Origin: Acinetobacter venetianus RAG-1 = CIP 110063
GTDB taxonomy: Bacteria; Pseudomonadota; Gammaproteobacteria; Pseudomonadales; Moraxellaceae
Length of the DNA stretch: 64,000 nucleotides
Direction of reading: 5' to 3'
Assembly (NCBI RefSeq): GCF_000368585.1
Contig: NZ_KB849557.1
Span: 274,500-338,499, forward strand
The notes under the pieces were generated by a model that had not been told where the DNA came from, searched no databases, and saw only the letters and a list, made by a program, of their open reading frames with translations. A program made the translations under genes and the position numbers. Below are positions 9,727 to 18,593 of this stretch, in pieces (position 1 is the first letter of the stretch; each line of letters begins with the position of its first letter).

Positions 9727-10950
9727 TTATGTTCCACGTTTAAAAATAAGTGAGGTATTGATTCCCCCAAAAGCAAAGTTATTGCTCATCATAATATTGA
9801 TATCGCTCACTCTAACTTGCTGAGTAATATAATCTAAATCACCACATTGTGGGTCAACTTCATCCAAATTCAAAGTTGGAATTAATTCTCCACGGTGCAT
9901 CATTTCGATTCCTAACCATGCTTCAATTGCACCACAGGCACCTAAAGTATGACCAAAGTAGCTTTTGAGTGAGCTGATAGGTTTACGGCCTAATATACGA
10001 GCCGTCGCTTGGCTTTCGGCAATGTCACCTTGATCAGTTGAAGTTCCATGTGCATTCACATAGTCGATCTGACTTGCATCTAAAGCAGCATCTTTAAGTG
10101 CCATTTGCATACATTGCCCCATTCTTTCTGTATCGGGCTTGGTTACATGTTGTCCATCGGTATTACTGGCATAGCCTAAAATCTCAGCATAAATTTTGGC
10201 GCCGCGTTGTTTGGCATGCTCATATTCTTCAAGAATCAAACAGCCAGCACCTTCTCCAATCACTAATCCATCTCGCTGACTGTCAAATGGACGCGGTGAT
10301 TTTTCAGGTTGATCATTCATCCCACTGGTTGCTAATAGAACATCAAAAACTGCAGCACCAGCAGCACTCAACTCCTCTGCTCCACCAGCAATCATTACCG
10401 TTTGTTTGCCATATTTAATGGCTTCATAAGCCTGCCCTATTGCCATTGATCCTGATGTACATGCACTTGAGGTTGGTAAGGTTAAGCCTTTTAAACCAAA
10501 GTAAACTGTCATATTCACCGCACTAGTATGTGACATCATGCGGATATACGTTGTTGCATTGATCTTACTCATATCCTGATCAATCAACATATTGCCAAAC
10601 TCACGAACGGCATCAACACTCCCAGCAGACGAGCCATACGCAACGCCAGTCTCCCCATTTTGTAAAACGTCATTGCCAAGTAATCCAGCATCTTGCAAAG
10701 CATTTTCAGCACTAATCACCGACATCAATGCAACACGCCCCATACCACGGGTGACTTTACGATTAAAATGTTTAGCGATCTGAAAATTAATCACTGGACC
10801 AGCAAGTTTGGTTCTGAGGTCTGGATACTGTTCCCAGTCAGGCATGTAGCAAATACCACTTTTTCCTTCATGAAACTTCAGAAAAATTTCATCCGCTGTT
10901 TCACCTAATGAGGTAATCCCAGCCATTCCTGTAACAACAACACGCTTCAT
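9727..10950 (-). CDS. apeR: beta-ketoacyl-ACP synthase (ApeR-like)
   Basis: FabF-type ketosynthase of the aryl polyene operon, 407 residues. The complete catalytic triad is visible: C164 (SSACTSGS), H301 (NAHGTST) and H334 (YFGHTLGACGA). Position, last of the KS-DH-KR-KS block, corresponds to ApeR in characterised APE clusters, which works with an ACP early in the pathway. The ATG overlaps or abuts the upstream KR stop at 10950. The letter assignment rests on gene order plus KS type; the enzyme class is certain. Confidence 0.88.
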   Translation of the reverse strand: MKRVVVTGMAGITSLGETADEIFLKFHEGKSGICYMPDWEQYPDLRTKLAGPVINFQIAKHFNRKVTRGMGRVALMSVISAENALQDAGLLGNDVLQNGETGVAYGSSAGSVDAVREFGNMLIDQDMSKINATTYIRMMSHTSAVNMTVYFGLKGLTLPTSSACTSGSMAIGQAYEAIKYGKQTVMIAGGAEELSAAGAAVFDVLLATSGMNDQPEKSPRPFDSQRDGLVIGEGAGCLILEEYEHAKQRGAKIYAEILGYASNTDGQHVTKPDTERMGQCMQMALKDAALDASQIDYVNAHGTSTDQGDIAESQATARILGRKPISSLKSYFGHTLGACGAIEAWLGIEMMHRGELIPTLNLDEVDPQCGDLDYITQQVRVSDINIMMSNNFAFGGINTSLIFKRGT

Positions 10951-11675
10951 TAAATTAAGCCCCCATTTACAGAAATCACCTGACGAGTAATATAAGAAGC
11001 ATCATCAGAACATAAGAATTTCACGACATTTGCCACTTCATCCACATGCCCCATGCGTTGCATTGGAATCATTTTTAAGGCGTGTTGTTTTACTTCTTCT
11101 GTCACCATCTCTGTTTCAATTAAACCTGGAGCAACACAGTTTACGGTGATTTTTCGTTTGGCAAGTTCTAAAGCCAAAGCTTTGGTTGCACCAATCAAAC
11201 CTGCTTTTGCAGCGCTGTAATTCACTTGACCACGATTCCCGATGACTCCCGAAACAGAGGATAACGTCACAATGCGTCCACCTTTGCGCAAATGAATCAT
11301 TGGCATAATCAAAGGTTTGAGTACGTTATAGAAACCATCCAATGACGTTGAAATCACCTCATCCCAATCATTGTCAGTTAATGCTGGAAATGCCCCGTCA
11401 TGCGTTAAACCTGCATTCAAAACAACGCCATAAAAAGCACCATGCTGTTCCACATCTTGTTCTAATATCGCTTTGACCGATTCACGTGCATTCACATCAA
11501 AAAGTAAATAATGGCTGCTTCGTCCTAGTTGCTGAATTTGTTCAACCACCTGTGCTGCTTCAGTCTCACGAGAACGTGCATGAATCGTGACATCAAACCC
11601 CACCTGAGCTAATTGCAATGCAATTGCTTTACCAATGCCACGGCTTGAACCCGTTACCAATATTCTTCTACTCAT
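10950..11675 (-). CDS. apeQ: 3-oxoacyl-ACP reductase, SDR family (ApeQ-like)
   Basis: NADPH-dependent ketoreductase of the aryl polyene chain-extension cycle, 241 residues. It has the Rossmann motif TGSSRGIGK near the N-terminus and the catalytic S140, Y153 and K157 (SSVSG, YSAAK). The start chosen is the ATG at 11675, with GGGAA just upstream; an in-frame TTG 12 bases earlier is an alternative. It lies between the dehydratase and terminal KS genes with almost no spacing. Confidence 0.9.
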   Translation of the reverse strand: MSRRILVTGSSRGIGKAIALQLAQVGFDVTIHARSRETEAAQVVEQIQQLGRSSHYLLFDVNARESVKAILEQDVEQHGAFYGVVLNAGLTHDGAFPALTDNDWDEVISTSLDGFYNVLKPLIMPMIHLRKGGRIVTLSSVSGVIGNRGQVNYSAAKAGLIGATKALALELAKRKITVNCVAPGLIETEMVTEEVKQHALKMIPMQRMGHVDEVANVVKFLCSDDASYITRQVISVNGGLI

Positions 11676-11689
11676 TGTTATTCCCAAAT

Positions 11690-12121
11690 TTATAACGCTA
11701 ATGTCGATTGATCTGTTGGTTCATACACACTTAACATGGCACTTATCACATGCTCATCACAGTGAATTTCACAAGAAAATTGTCCTAAACCTTCGTGTAA
11801 ATACTGTTGTTCAACCCGAATCTTCAAAAGTTGACCGATTTTAAAATATGCAAAAGGCAACTGTAATTTACGAGTCCCTAGTAGGAAACCAACTTTAGGT
11901 TCCTGCTGTAATTGCTGTCCTCTCCATCCAGAGTAAGCACTAATGGTTTGCGCCATAATCTCAATACTGGCCCAAGTTGGTAATCCATCAGTTTCACAAA
12001 ACATTAACTCTGGTGTAATGGTCAACTCAGCAACCGCATAGCCCTCATTTGCTTCCACAATATGGTCAATGAACACCATCGGCTGCTCATGTGGAGTATA
12101 TTGAATTGCATCAAGTTTCAT
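11690..12121 (-). CDS. apeP: hotdog-fold 3-hydroxyacyl-ACP dehydratase (ApeP-like)
   Basis: 143-residue thioester dehydrase-like protein. The region PTWASIEIMAQTISAYSG is the central helix of the hotdog fold, carrying the acidic residue, and VFIDHIVEANEG forms the first part. In APE systems ApeP pairs with ApeI; here ApeI is fused to the ligase ApeH (21847). It removes water from the 3-hydroxyacyl intermediate to build the conjugated polyene. The ATG directly follows the stop of the KS gene at 12122 (TAAATG), suggesting coupled translation. Confidence 0.85.
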   Translation of the reverse strand: MKLDAIQYTPHEQPMVFIDHIVEANEGYAVAELTITPELMFCETDGLPTWASIEIMAQTISAYSGWRGQQLQQEPKVGFLLGTRKLQLPFAYFKIGQLLKIRVEQQYLHEGLGQFSCEIHCDEHVISAMLSVYEPTDQSTLAL

Positions 12122-13324
12122 TTATTTTCCTACACCAAATAATAAACTGATATTGCTACCACCAAAGGCAAATGAATTACTCATAGCATATTGAATCGTA
12201 GTCGAGGATTGCTGTTGCTGCACATAATTTTGATCTGCTAACGCTGGATCAATTTTTGTATCTTGATGAGATGGCAACCAGTCCTGATCTTTGAGTATTT
12301 GGATACAAATGAATGCTTCGATCGCACCAGCAGCACCTAAACAATGACCCGTTTTATGCTTAGTACTACTTAAAGGTACATGCGAATCTTTGAAAACACG
12401 TCGAATAGCTTTGATTTCCATTGCATCATTTTGAGGTGTTGCTGTGCCATGCAAATTGACATATCCAATTTGCTGGGATGAAACATCTGCTGTATCCAAC
12501 GCGATTTGCATTGCTTTTTCAGCACCTATACCTTCTGGATGCGGTGCTGAGATATGCCATGCGTCCATCGACTCACCAACACCATAAAGCATGATCGGTG
12601 CTTGATCTTTAGTTAATAAAAATAAGGCTGCGGCTTCACCGATATTAATTCCATCTCGATCTACGCCACACGGCTGGCAGATGTCAGCAGAGAGACTTTC
12701 CAAACTATTAAAGCCATTTAATGTGAGTTGACATAAGGTATCAACGCCTCCAACAAGCACAGCATCGGCTAAATCCGCTTGAATCAGGCGTTGTCCTGCT
12801 GCAAAAGCCTTTGCACTTGAAGAACACGCTGTTGAAATTGTATAAGCAGCGCCTTGCCAACCCAAATAAGATTGTAATGCTTTGCTCAAACATCCCATTT
12901 CTTGTGGTACGTGCGAAATATCTAGTGCTGTATTTTCTTCGAAATATCGCTTAAGTAACGTTTCACTATCAGAAATTCCTGACGTTGATGTTCCAACCAC
13001 AATACTCAATCGTTTTGGGCTGATTTCTGCTACAGCAAGCTGAAGCGCTGTTTCAATTTTCTGTAAAGCAGTCAAAGTAAAGCGTAAATTTCTAGAATCA
13101 AAAGCTTTTAAATTATCAGGAATATTTTCGATCAAAGATTCAGTATAGCGACCCACCCAAACTGGGCGATCAGCTAAAAAGCCTGTTTCTAAATTTAAGG
13201 TATTTTCGGATTGAATCAGTCGGTCGCGAACGTGTATAGAAGTAGAACCTAATGCAGAAAGACCGACACTCACAGGAATACCAACCGCTTGGAATTGAGA
13301 TTTTTTCGATATAGTCTGACTCAT
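12122..13324 (-). CDS. apeO: beta-ketoacyl-ACP synthase (ApeO-like)
   Basis: Second full-length ketosynthase of the APE operon, 400 residues, with intact C167 (STACSSS), H292 (NLHGTAT) and H327 (KTGHCLGAAGA). By gene order (N-O-P-Q-R) it corresponds to ApeO, the elongating ketosynthase that forms a heterodimer with the chain-length-factor-like ApeC. Its ATG overlaps the end of the DUF3261 lipoprotein gene by four bases. The enzyme class is sure; the subunit role comes from the characterised Xenorhabdus system. Confidence 0.88.
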   Translation of the reverse strand: MSQTISKKSQFQAVGIPVSVGLSALGSTSIHVRDRLIQSENTLNLETGFLADRPVWVGRYTESLIENIPDNLKAFDSRNLRFTLTALQKIETALQLAVAEISPKRLSIVVGTSTSGISDSETLLKRYFEENTALDISHVPQEMGCLSKALQSYLGWQGAAYTISTACSSSAKAFAAGQRLIQADLADAVLVGGVDTLCQLTLNGFNSLESLSADICQPCGVDRDGINIGEAAALFLLTKDQAPIMLYGVGESMDAWHISAPHPEGIGAEKAMQIALDTADVSSQQIGYVNLHGTATPQNDAMEIKAIRRVFKDSHVPLSSTKHKTGHCLGAAGAIEAFICIQILKDQDWLPSHQDTKIDPALADQNYVQQQQSSTTIQYAMSNSFAFGGSNISLLFGVGK

Positions 13325-13875
13325 GGCTGCACCGCTGATTCTGATTGCTCGGTATTTAATGTATTTTCAATTGGGCTTAACGTCATACGATAAGGGACTT
13401 GAAGATTATCTAACTCAATCGTATTTGCTTGCTTCTGAATCTTTAATATCGATTTTCCATCGATGAAAACTTGCTGTTGATTTTCTATGGACTGTACTTT
13501 CACGTTCTGTTGACCCAGCTGATCAAACCTTGGATAAGTTGCAAATAGCAGGTCGCGCACGACAAACTCAAACGGCAATAAACGCATTTGTGGAATTCGC
13601 TGTTGTACCGTAACCATTTGACCATCAAATTGGAGTTGAAATAAGGGCTGGCCCGTCAAAGCTAACGCAACAAAACTAAGCTGCTGTCCTTGCTGTTGTT
13701 GATACAATAAAAAGCTAAAACTCTTATCTTTCCATTGCACTTCAACTTGGTCTTGTCTTTGATAGTGTTGAGCGCCCCACTGACTGCTTTGCAAGCCCTG
13801 TGCATGAGGTGTCAGCTGGCAACCACTTACCCCTAAAACGCTACAACACAATAAAGCGATCCATATTCGTTGCAT
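13321..13875 (-). CDS. apeN: DUF3261 lipoprotein (ApeN-like)
   Basis: 184-residue lipoprotein: signal peptide with lipobox VSGC (Cys at about residue 19), then a Gln-rich beta-type domain. DUF3261 proteins occur in APE clusters next to the ketosynthase block and the MMPL exporter, and are thought to help move the lipid-linked pigment to the outer membrane together with the LolA-like protein. No biochemical role is established. Start and stop are nearly contiguous with both neighbours. Confidence 0.8.
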   Translation of the reverse strand: MQRIWIALLCCSVLGVSGCQLTPHAQGLQSSQWGAQHYQRQDQVEVQWKDKSFSFLLYQQQQGQQLSFVALALTGQPLFQLQFDGQMVTVQQRIPQMRLLPFEFVVRDLLFATYPRFDQLGQQNVKVQSIENQQQVFIDGKSILKIQKQANTIELDNLQVPYRMTLSPIENTLNTEQSESAVQP

Positions 13876-13876
13876 A

Positions 13877-15175
13877 TTAAATCTCTAAAGCTTGCTCTTG
13901 TGCTAAGCCTTCACGGCAATATTCAGCTAAAGTCCCTAAACGTCGTTTCGCATTTTTATGGATTGGATTCTGATCATCCCATGCATAACCAGCCAATAAA
14001 GAAGAGATCATTCGACGTATACTTTCATTTTGATTGCTTGAAAATACCACATCTTGAAACTCCCCTTCATACCAAGACTCCACATAAGCACGGAACACGT
14101 TAATCCCTTTGCGTAATGGCATTTCATACGCCTGCATCCAATCCACGTGTCCGCCTTGCAACACACGATCAAGTAGCGGAACTGCCAGACTAGAAGACTT
14201 TAATGCAATCGTCACACCAGAAGAAAATACAGGATCAAGAAACTCCCCTGCATTACCCAATAATGCATAATTAGAACCTGCCAAATGCTTTACATTTGCT
14301 GAGTAACCAACCAATGTTCTAACAGGCGTATCAAATTTGGCTTGGGCTAATAGCTTAGATAGACTTGGATCATCAGCCAAGATTCGTTTGAGTAAGGCTT
14401 CAGGCTCATTTTGTGTTGCATCTTGGACATGATAATGATCAAAGAAATCTTGTTCAGCGACAACACCAAAAGATGCACGTCCATCTGCAAACGGAATTAA
14501 CCAATACCATGCACGGCGGTCTTTTTCATGTACCGTAATTAAAATCTTTTCACGGTCAAAATCGGCCTGATCATTAATTCCATCTTCAATATGTGTAAAG
14601 AGCGCTCGACGAACTGGAAAATCTGAAGGACTTTCTAAATCTAAAAGCTTTGGTAAAATTCGACCAAAGCCACTCGCATCTAATAAAAATTTAGCTTGAA
14701 TCTGATATTGCTGTTGATGCTCATCTAACACGGTTAACAACGGCTGCTGTACATCCACATTGACAGCAATCACTTCATGCCCAAAGCGAATATCAGCACC
14801 ATATGCCTGCGCTTGCTGAGCTAACAAGTTATCAAAGTCAGCACGACGAACTTGCCATGTGGTGCCAGGACCTTCAGTAAATTTTTCAGTAAAATTATAA
14901 TGACTACGCTTATGCCCACAGAGAAAAGCTGCACCATTTTTAAATTGGAAAGCATATGCTTGCACATGTTCACGAACTGCATCCAATAAGCCCGCTTCTT
15001 CCAAAAATACCATGCACTGAGGTAATAAAGACTCGCCTATTGAAAAACGTGGAAAATATTGCTTTTCAATAATGGTGACTACATAGCCTTTTTTTCTAAG
15101 CAAAGCTGCAGCTGAACTTCCTGATGGACCAGCACCAATAATGACCACATCAACTTGTTCTATTTTATTCATCAT
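13877..15175 (-). CDS. FAD-dependent oxidoreductase, tryptophan halogenase / geranylgeranyl reductase-like
   Basis: 432 residues with an N-terminal dinucleotide-binding motif VVIIGAGPSGSSAAALLRKK, followed by SIGESLLPQC, the motif shared by flavin-dependent halogenases and geranylgeranyl reductases, and GNAGEFLDPVFSSG (FAD contact). The halogenase WxWxIP motif is only partly matched (RAWYWLIPF), so halogenation is not established; hydroxylation or another modification of the aryl head group is possible. It lies between the MMPL exporter and the DUF3261 lipoprotein. It is an accessory gene not found in the minimal APE gene set. Confidence 0.8.
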   Translation of the reverse strand: MMNKIEQVDVVIIGAGPSGSSAAALLRKKGYVVTIIEKQYFPRFSIGESLLPQCMVFLEEAGLLDAVREHVQAYAFQFKNGAAFLCGHKRSHYNFTEKFTEGPGTTWQVRRADFDNLLAQQAQAYGADIRFGHEVIAVNVDVQQPLLTVLDEHQQQYQIQAKFLLDASGFGRILPKLLDLESPSDFPVRRALFTHIEDGINDQADFDREKILITVHEKDRRAWYWLIPFADGRASFGVVAEQDFFDHYHVQDATQNEPEALLKRILADDPSLSKLLAQAKFDTPVRTLVGYSANVKHLAGSNYALLGNAGEFLDPVFSSGVTIALKSSSLAVPLLDRVLQGGHVDWMQAYEMPLRKGINVFRAYVESWYEGEFQDVVFSSNQNESIRRMISSLLAGYAWDDQNPIHKNAKRRLGTLAEYCREGLAQEQALEI

Positions 15176-15198
15176 TACCCCTAAAAAATTAAAATCTT

Positions 15199-17514
15199 TT
15201 AATGCTCTTGTAAATTCACAATATGTTCTTGATCAGATGGTGTTAATAAAGTTGCATAAATAAATGAAAAAATTACACCCAGTAAAACCGTAATCCCAAA
15301 GCAATGAATCGCATAGGTTTGACTCAACGATAACAAACCAAAACCCAATAGGGTCGACATCATACACAAAAATAATGCCATGCCAACTACTTGAGGATGA
15401 TCATGCCCATGTCGATAGAAAATCGCATAATCCACGCCAATTCCAATGATTAAGAATGTTCCCATGATGCTAAATAAATTAATTTCTACTCCCATCCATG
15501 CCTGAACAGCAAAGGTGCTCAACAAAGCCAAACTCACAGGTAAAACTAACGGCATGACTGAACGCTTGCCGTATACCAATCCCAATATAATTGCTAGGCC
15601 CAACAAGGCATAGATCAATAACGATTCCGCCTGTATACGATGCTGTTTGAATAATGCAGATAATTCACTGACGGGTTGCTGAAGGGTGACATCATCATTT
15701 TGCAGCGCAAGTAAATCGGTATTGTCTTGTACCCCATTCAACATCACCAACCGCTCTGTCGGACTGACTTGCAGAAATGCTAATGGATGCTGCTGAAAAA
15801 TTTGTTCATTCAATAATGGTTGCTGCTTTAGCTGCTGCTGCCAAAGTAATATATCCGATAAGTTTAAACCTAAACTCGTCGCATATGATCTCAGCGCCGT
15901 TTCAGGAATCTGTTGGAGTAACTGCACATTGTGTTGTTGTTGTGCTAAAGGTGGAATCCATTGACCTAAAGCCTGAAAGCTTTCCAGTTTTGACTGATTT
16001 TTTAAAGCTTGTAACTGATGAATCAACTTCGCTTCATGTTGTTCAAGCTCAGCACTGGTTTTGCCATGAACTACAAAATAATCACTACTTTGCTGCTGAG
16101 CAAAGCGTGAGCGAATGTATTGGTCTTGCTGTTTTAGTTTGGCATCCATACTTTGCAAGTTACGAATGTCGTCATTGGACTGTAAAAACAATAAGCTCAA
16201 GCCACCCAGCACAATTACACCAAAAATTAAGCCATAGCGTACTTTATGATGTTGCTGAAACCATTCTCTCGCTTGCCCAATCCAAGCTAAATGACGAATC
16301 GCAGGTTGTGCATTGAGTGCAGGCAACCTTGGCAACAACAACACGCTTGTCACCCATGCTGCAACTAAACCAATAATCGAGAAAACTGCAATCTGTCTAA
16401 AAGCAGGAAATGGAGTAAAGCTTAGAAAAATATAGGCCACGACAGTTGTCATTAAACCCATAAATAAACTGGGTAACAATGGTCTAAGGATTCGGAATCC
16501 ATTCATCTGACGATGCTGTGATTGCATCGCCATAAAATAAAAAGAGAAGTCGACACAAACCCCTATCAGACTCGCCCCAAAGACTAAAGTCATTAAATGG
16601 ATTTCACCAAAAACCAAATGTGTCACGGCAAATGCCAGTAAACTTCCAGTTGAGACTGCAATAAACTCTGTGAGCAAGGGTCTGAATGAATGAAAGCCAA
16701 ACCAAACCAATAAAATCAGACCTATTGTTGAACCAAAACCAATCGTTGAGATTTCTTGTTTCGCGGACTGTGTTCCAAAGTTAGAAAAGAGAATCGTCCC
16801 CGTCCAGTGTGATCTTACTTGCAAGGTAGCAAGCTGTTGCTGTATTTGCTCGGTCCATGCGGTCACTTGCTCTTGATAATCAATATTATAAGGGCTCTGT
16901 TTTAGCTCTAGTACCAATAAACGCGAAATCTGCTGATCATCATGAATCGTGGCAAAACCATGTTCAAGTTCAATATTGTCTGACGCTTGTTGCGTTGCCA
17001 CATTCAACATATAGCGAGGAAACAACATCAAAGGATCTTGTTGCAAGGATTCCGCAGTGATCGGCATACCTACACTCATCAACTGCATCAAACTTTGTTC
17101 AGTCAATGCCTGATAATCTTGTTGCTGTAAATACTCACGATCTTGCTGACTGAGTAAACCAGCACGATGAAGATATAACTGTTTAGAAAACTGTTCTAGA
17201 TCCAATTGTGGCTTTAAAGGTTGCCACAATTCATTCTGTTGTAATTGTTTTTCAAATAACTGCGTTGCTTGCTCTAAACTCTGCTGATTCTTACTTTCTA
17301 AGACAACAAATACTTTTTGATTGAGCTGATCGCTCATATATTGCTGAGTTTTCGCGAGTTCTGGATTCTGCTGCGTTTCTGGTAAAAGCGCAAAGATATT
17401 GGTTTGGATATGAATATCTTTTTTCAGCCATGCAATCGCTAGTGTCAGTGCAACAACGGTTAATAACACTAACCAAATGGCAGTACACTTATTTTGCCAA
17501 TTGGAAAAGTGCAT
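15199..17514 (-). CDS. apeM: MMPL/RND-family exporter (ApeM-like)
   Basis: 771-residue inner-membrane transporter with two halves, each with one membrane segment, a large periplasmic loop, then a cluster of five segments (first cluster at about residues 250-400, second at about 630-760). GFGSTIGLILLVWFGFHSF and FLIIGIGVDYAIFYRH carry the features expected of MMPL proteins, including an Asp in the second cluster. Members in APE clusters are presumed to flip or export the lipid-anchored aryl polyene from the inner membrane. Its start overlaps the LolA-like gene by 26 bases. Confidence 0.87.
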   Translation of the reverse strand: MHFSNWQNKCTAIWLVLLTVVALTLAIAWLKKDIHIQTNIFALLPETQQNPELAKTQQYMSDQLNQKVFVVLESKNQQSLEQATQLFEKQLQQNELWQPLKPQLDLEQFSKQLYLHRAGLLSQQDREYLQQQDYQALTEQSLMQLMSVGMPITAESLQQDPLMLFPRYMLNVATQQASDNIELEHGFATIHDDQQISRLLVLELKQSPYNIDYQEQVTAWTEQIQQQLATLQVRSHWTGTILFSNFGTQSAKQEISTIGFGSTIGLILLVWFGFHSFRPLLTEFIAVSTGSLLAFAVTHLVFGEIHLMTLVFGASLIGVCVDFSFYFMAMQSQHRQMNGFRILRPLLPSLFMGLMTTVVAYIFLSFTPFPAFRQIAVFSIIGLVAAWVTSVLLLPRLPALNAQPAIRHLAWIGQAREWFQQHHKVRYGLIFGVIVLGGLSLLFLQSNDDIRNLQSMDAKLKQQDQYIRSRFAQQQSSDYFVVHGKTSAELEQHEAKLIHQLQALKNQSKLESFQALGQWIPPLAQQQHNVQLLQQIPETALRSYATSLGLNLSDILLWQQQLKQQPLLNEQIFQQHPLAFLQVSPTERLVMLNGVQDNTDLLALQNDDVTLQQPVSELSALFKQHRIQAESLLIYALLGLAIILGLVYGKRSVMPLVLPVSLALLSTFAVQAWMGVEINLFSIMGTFLIIGIGVDYAIFYRHGHDHPQVVGMALFLCMMSTLLGFGLLSLSQTYAIHCFGITVLLGVIFSFIYATLLTPSDQEHIVNLQEH

Positions 17515-18163
17515 CTTCAGTAGCCGTCAGTTGATGGGGTTGAATCGTTTGATTTCGGAATAAAATTGTTGTGCTGTTTTTGGCTTGTTCTTGAATCACA
17601 ATCTTATCGACATATTGTTGTCCTTGAGCATCAATACGTACAAATAACTTTTTAAATAATGATGACTTTGGTGTAAGCGCAATGTTCCAACCTGACGGGC
17701 TATAATTGGCTGACACGACATTAAAATTCTTTGATAAAGCTTTTTCATCGCCCGACATGAGCTGCAAAAACAAAGTCGCTACTGAACTATAAGGTGATTG
17801 ATCAATTTGAATCTGACTATAAGTTCGTTGGGTTTTTTGAACCAATTTTTTTTGAGTCACGATCAAATCGGCCTGAACAGGTCGCTTGATTTGCCAAAGC
17901 ACACCATTTGCTTTTACAAAGCTCAGTGAACCATTAGACACAAAGGTTTTATTTAAACTGGCAAGCTTCTTTTGTTGCTCAAAATCAGCACGAACAATAT
18001 TGCTTTTGGATAACTGCTTAAAAATCGTCGAAACTTGCTCATTATTGGCTGAAGCAACAACACTGAGACCCAGTATAGATATGAATAATAGTGTTTGTAG
18101 GATGACTCGCTGGGTTTTATTTCGTAGCGAGGTCAAGAGATTTAAAATCGAAATCTTAAGCAT
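17489..18163 (-). CDS. LolA-like outer membrane lipoprotein carrier (ApeL-like)
   Basis: 224 residues, with a signal peptide ending near VVASA and a LolA-type domain (VRADFEQQKKLASLNKTFVS, GVLWQIKRP, then FKKLFVRID). LolA proteins carry hydrophobic cargo across the periplasm. In APE clusters a LolA homologue next to the MMPL exporter probably carries the polyene lipid. The ATG at 18163 is chosen because AGGAG sits seven bases upstream; it overlaps the thioesterase gene by eight bases. A start ten codons further upstream is open but lacks a ribosome binding site. Confidence 0.85.
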   Translation of the reverse strand: MLKISILNLLTSLRNKTQRVILQTLLFISILGLSVVASANNEQVSTIFKQLSKSNIVRADFEQQKKLASLNKTFVSNGSLSFVKANGVLWQIKRPVQADLIVTQKKLVQKTQRTYSQIQIDQSPYSSVATLFLQLMSGDEKALSKNFNVVSANYSPSGWNIALTPKSSLFKKLFVRIDAQGQQYVDKIVIQEQAKNSTTILFRNQTIQPHQLTATEDALFQLAK

Positions 18164-18584
18164 TGCCACGCTCCTGAAACTGATCCCACGCATTTAAACA
18201 ATCAAATAAAACCTGTGGCGACTGAAAACACATCTCTCGTGTTTCCATATTCACAGCAACTTGAGTGGTATAACCTTTGGTTAAACGTCGTCCTGTCGTC
18301 GCATCAAGGATCAAATATTCAATCTTTAAGCGGTTTTCCCATTCTTTTAGGATGGCACGCACACAGATCTTTTGTTCAAATTCAATTCCTTGTACATAAC
18401 GAACATGGCTTTCGATCACAGGCCATGCATATCCCGATGCACGCATTTGATTGTAGTTATATCCAAATTGCTCCAATAACTTACAACGTGCGATTTCGAA
18501 ATACTTCAAATAGTGCCCATGCCAAACCACATTCATGGTATCGACATCATGGAATGGAATTTCAATGATTACATCTGCCTGCAT
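18156..18584 (-). CDS. apeK: acyl-CoA/acyl-ACP thioesterase, 4HBT family (ApeK-like)
   Basis: 142-residue hotdog thioesterase. The signature DVDTMNVVWHGHYLKYFE near the N-terminus holds the Asp and His-Tyr elements of the YbgC/4-hydroxybenzoyl-CoA thioesterase type. In APE clusters ApeK is the thioesterase, releasing the chain or editing stalled ACPs. It lies 9 bases downstream of the ammonia-lyase gene and overlaps the LolA-like gene. Confidence 0.88.
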   Translation of the reverse strand: MQADVIIEIPFHDVDTMNVVWHGHYLKYFEIARCKLLEQFGYNYNQMRASGYAWPVIESHVRYVQGIEFEQKICVRAILKEWENRLKIEYLILDATTGRRLTKGYTTQVAVNMETREMCFQSPQVLFDCLNAWDQFQERGNA

Positions 18585-18593
18585 GCCCGTCTC

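Noticed and set aside
15777..16316. 179-codon open frame on + strand opposite the MMPL exporter gene
   Set aside because: It is fully inside the exporter gene on the other strand, has no ribosome binding site and encodes a composition unlike a real protein; it mirrors codon usage of the true gene.
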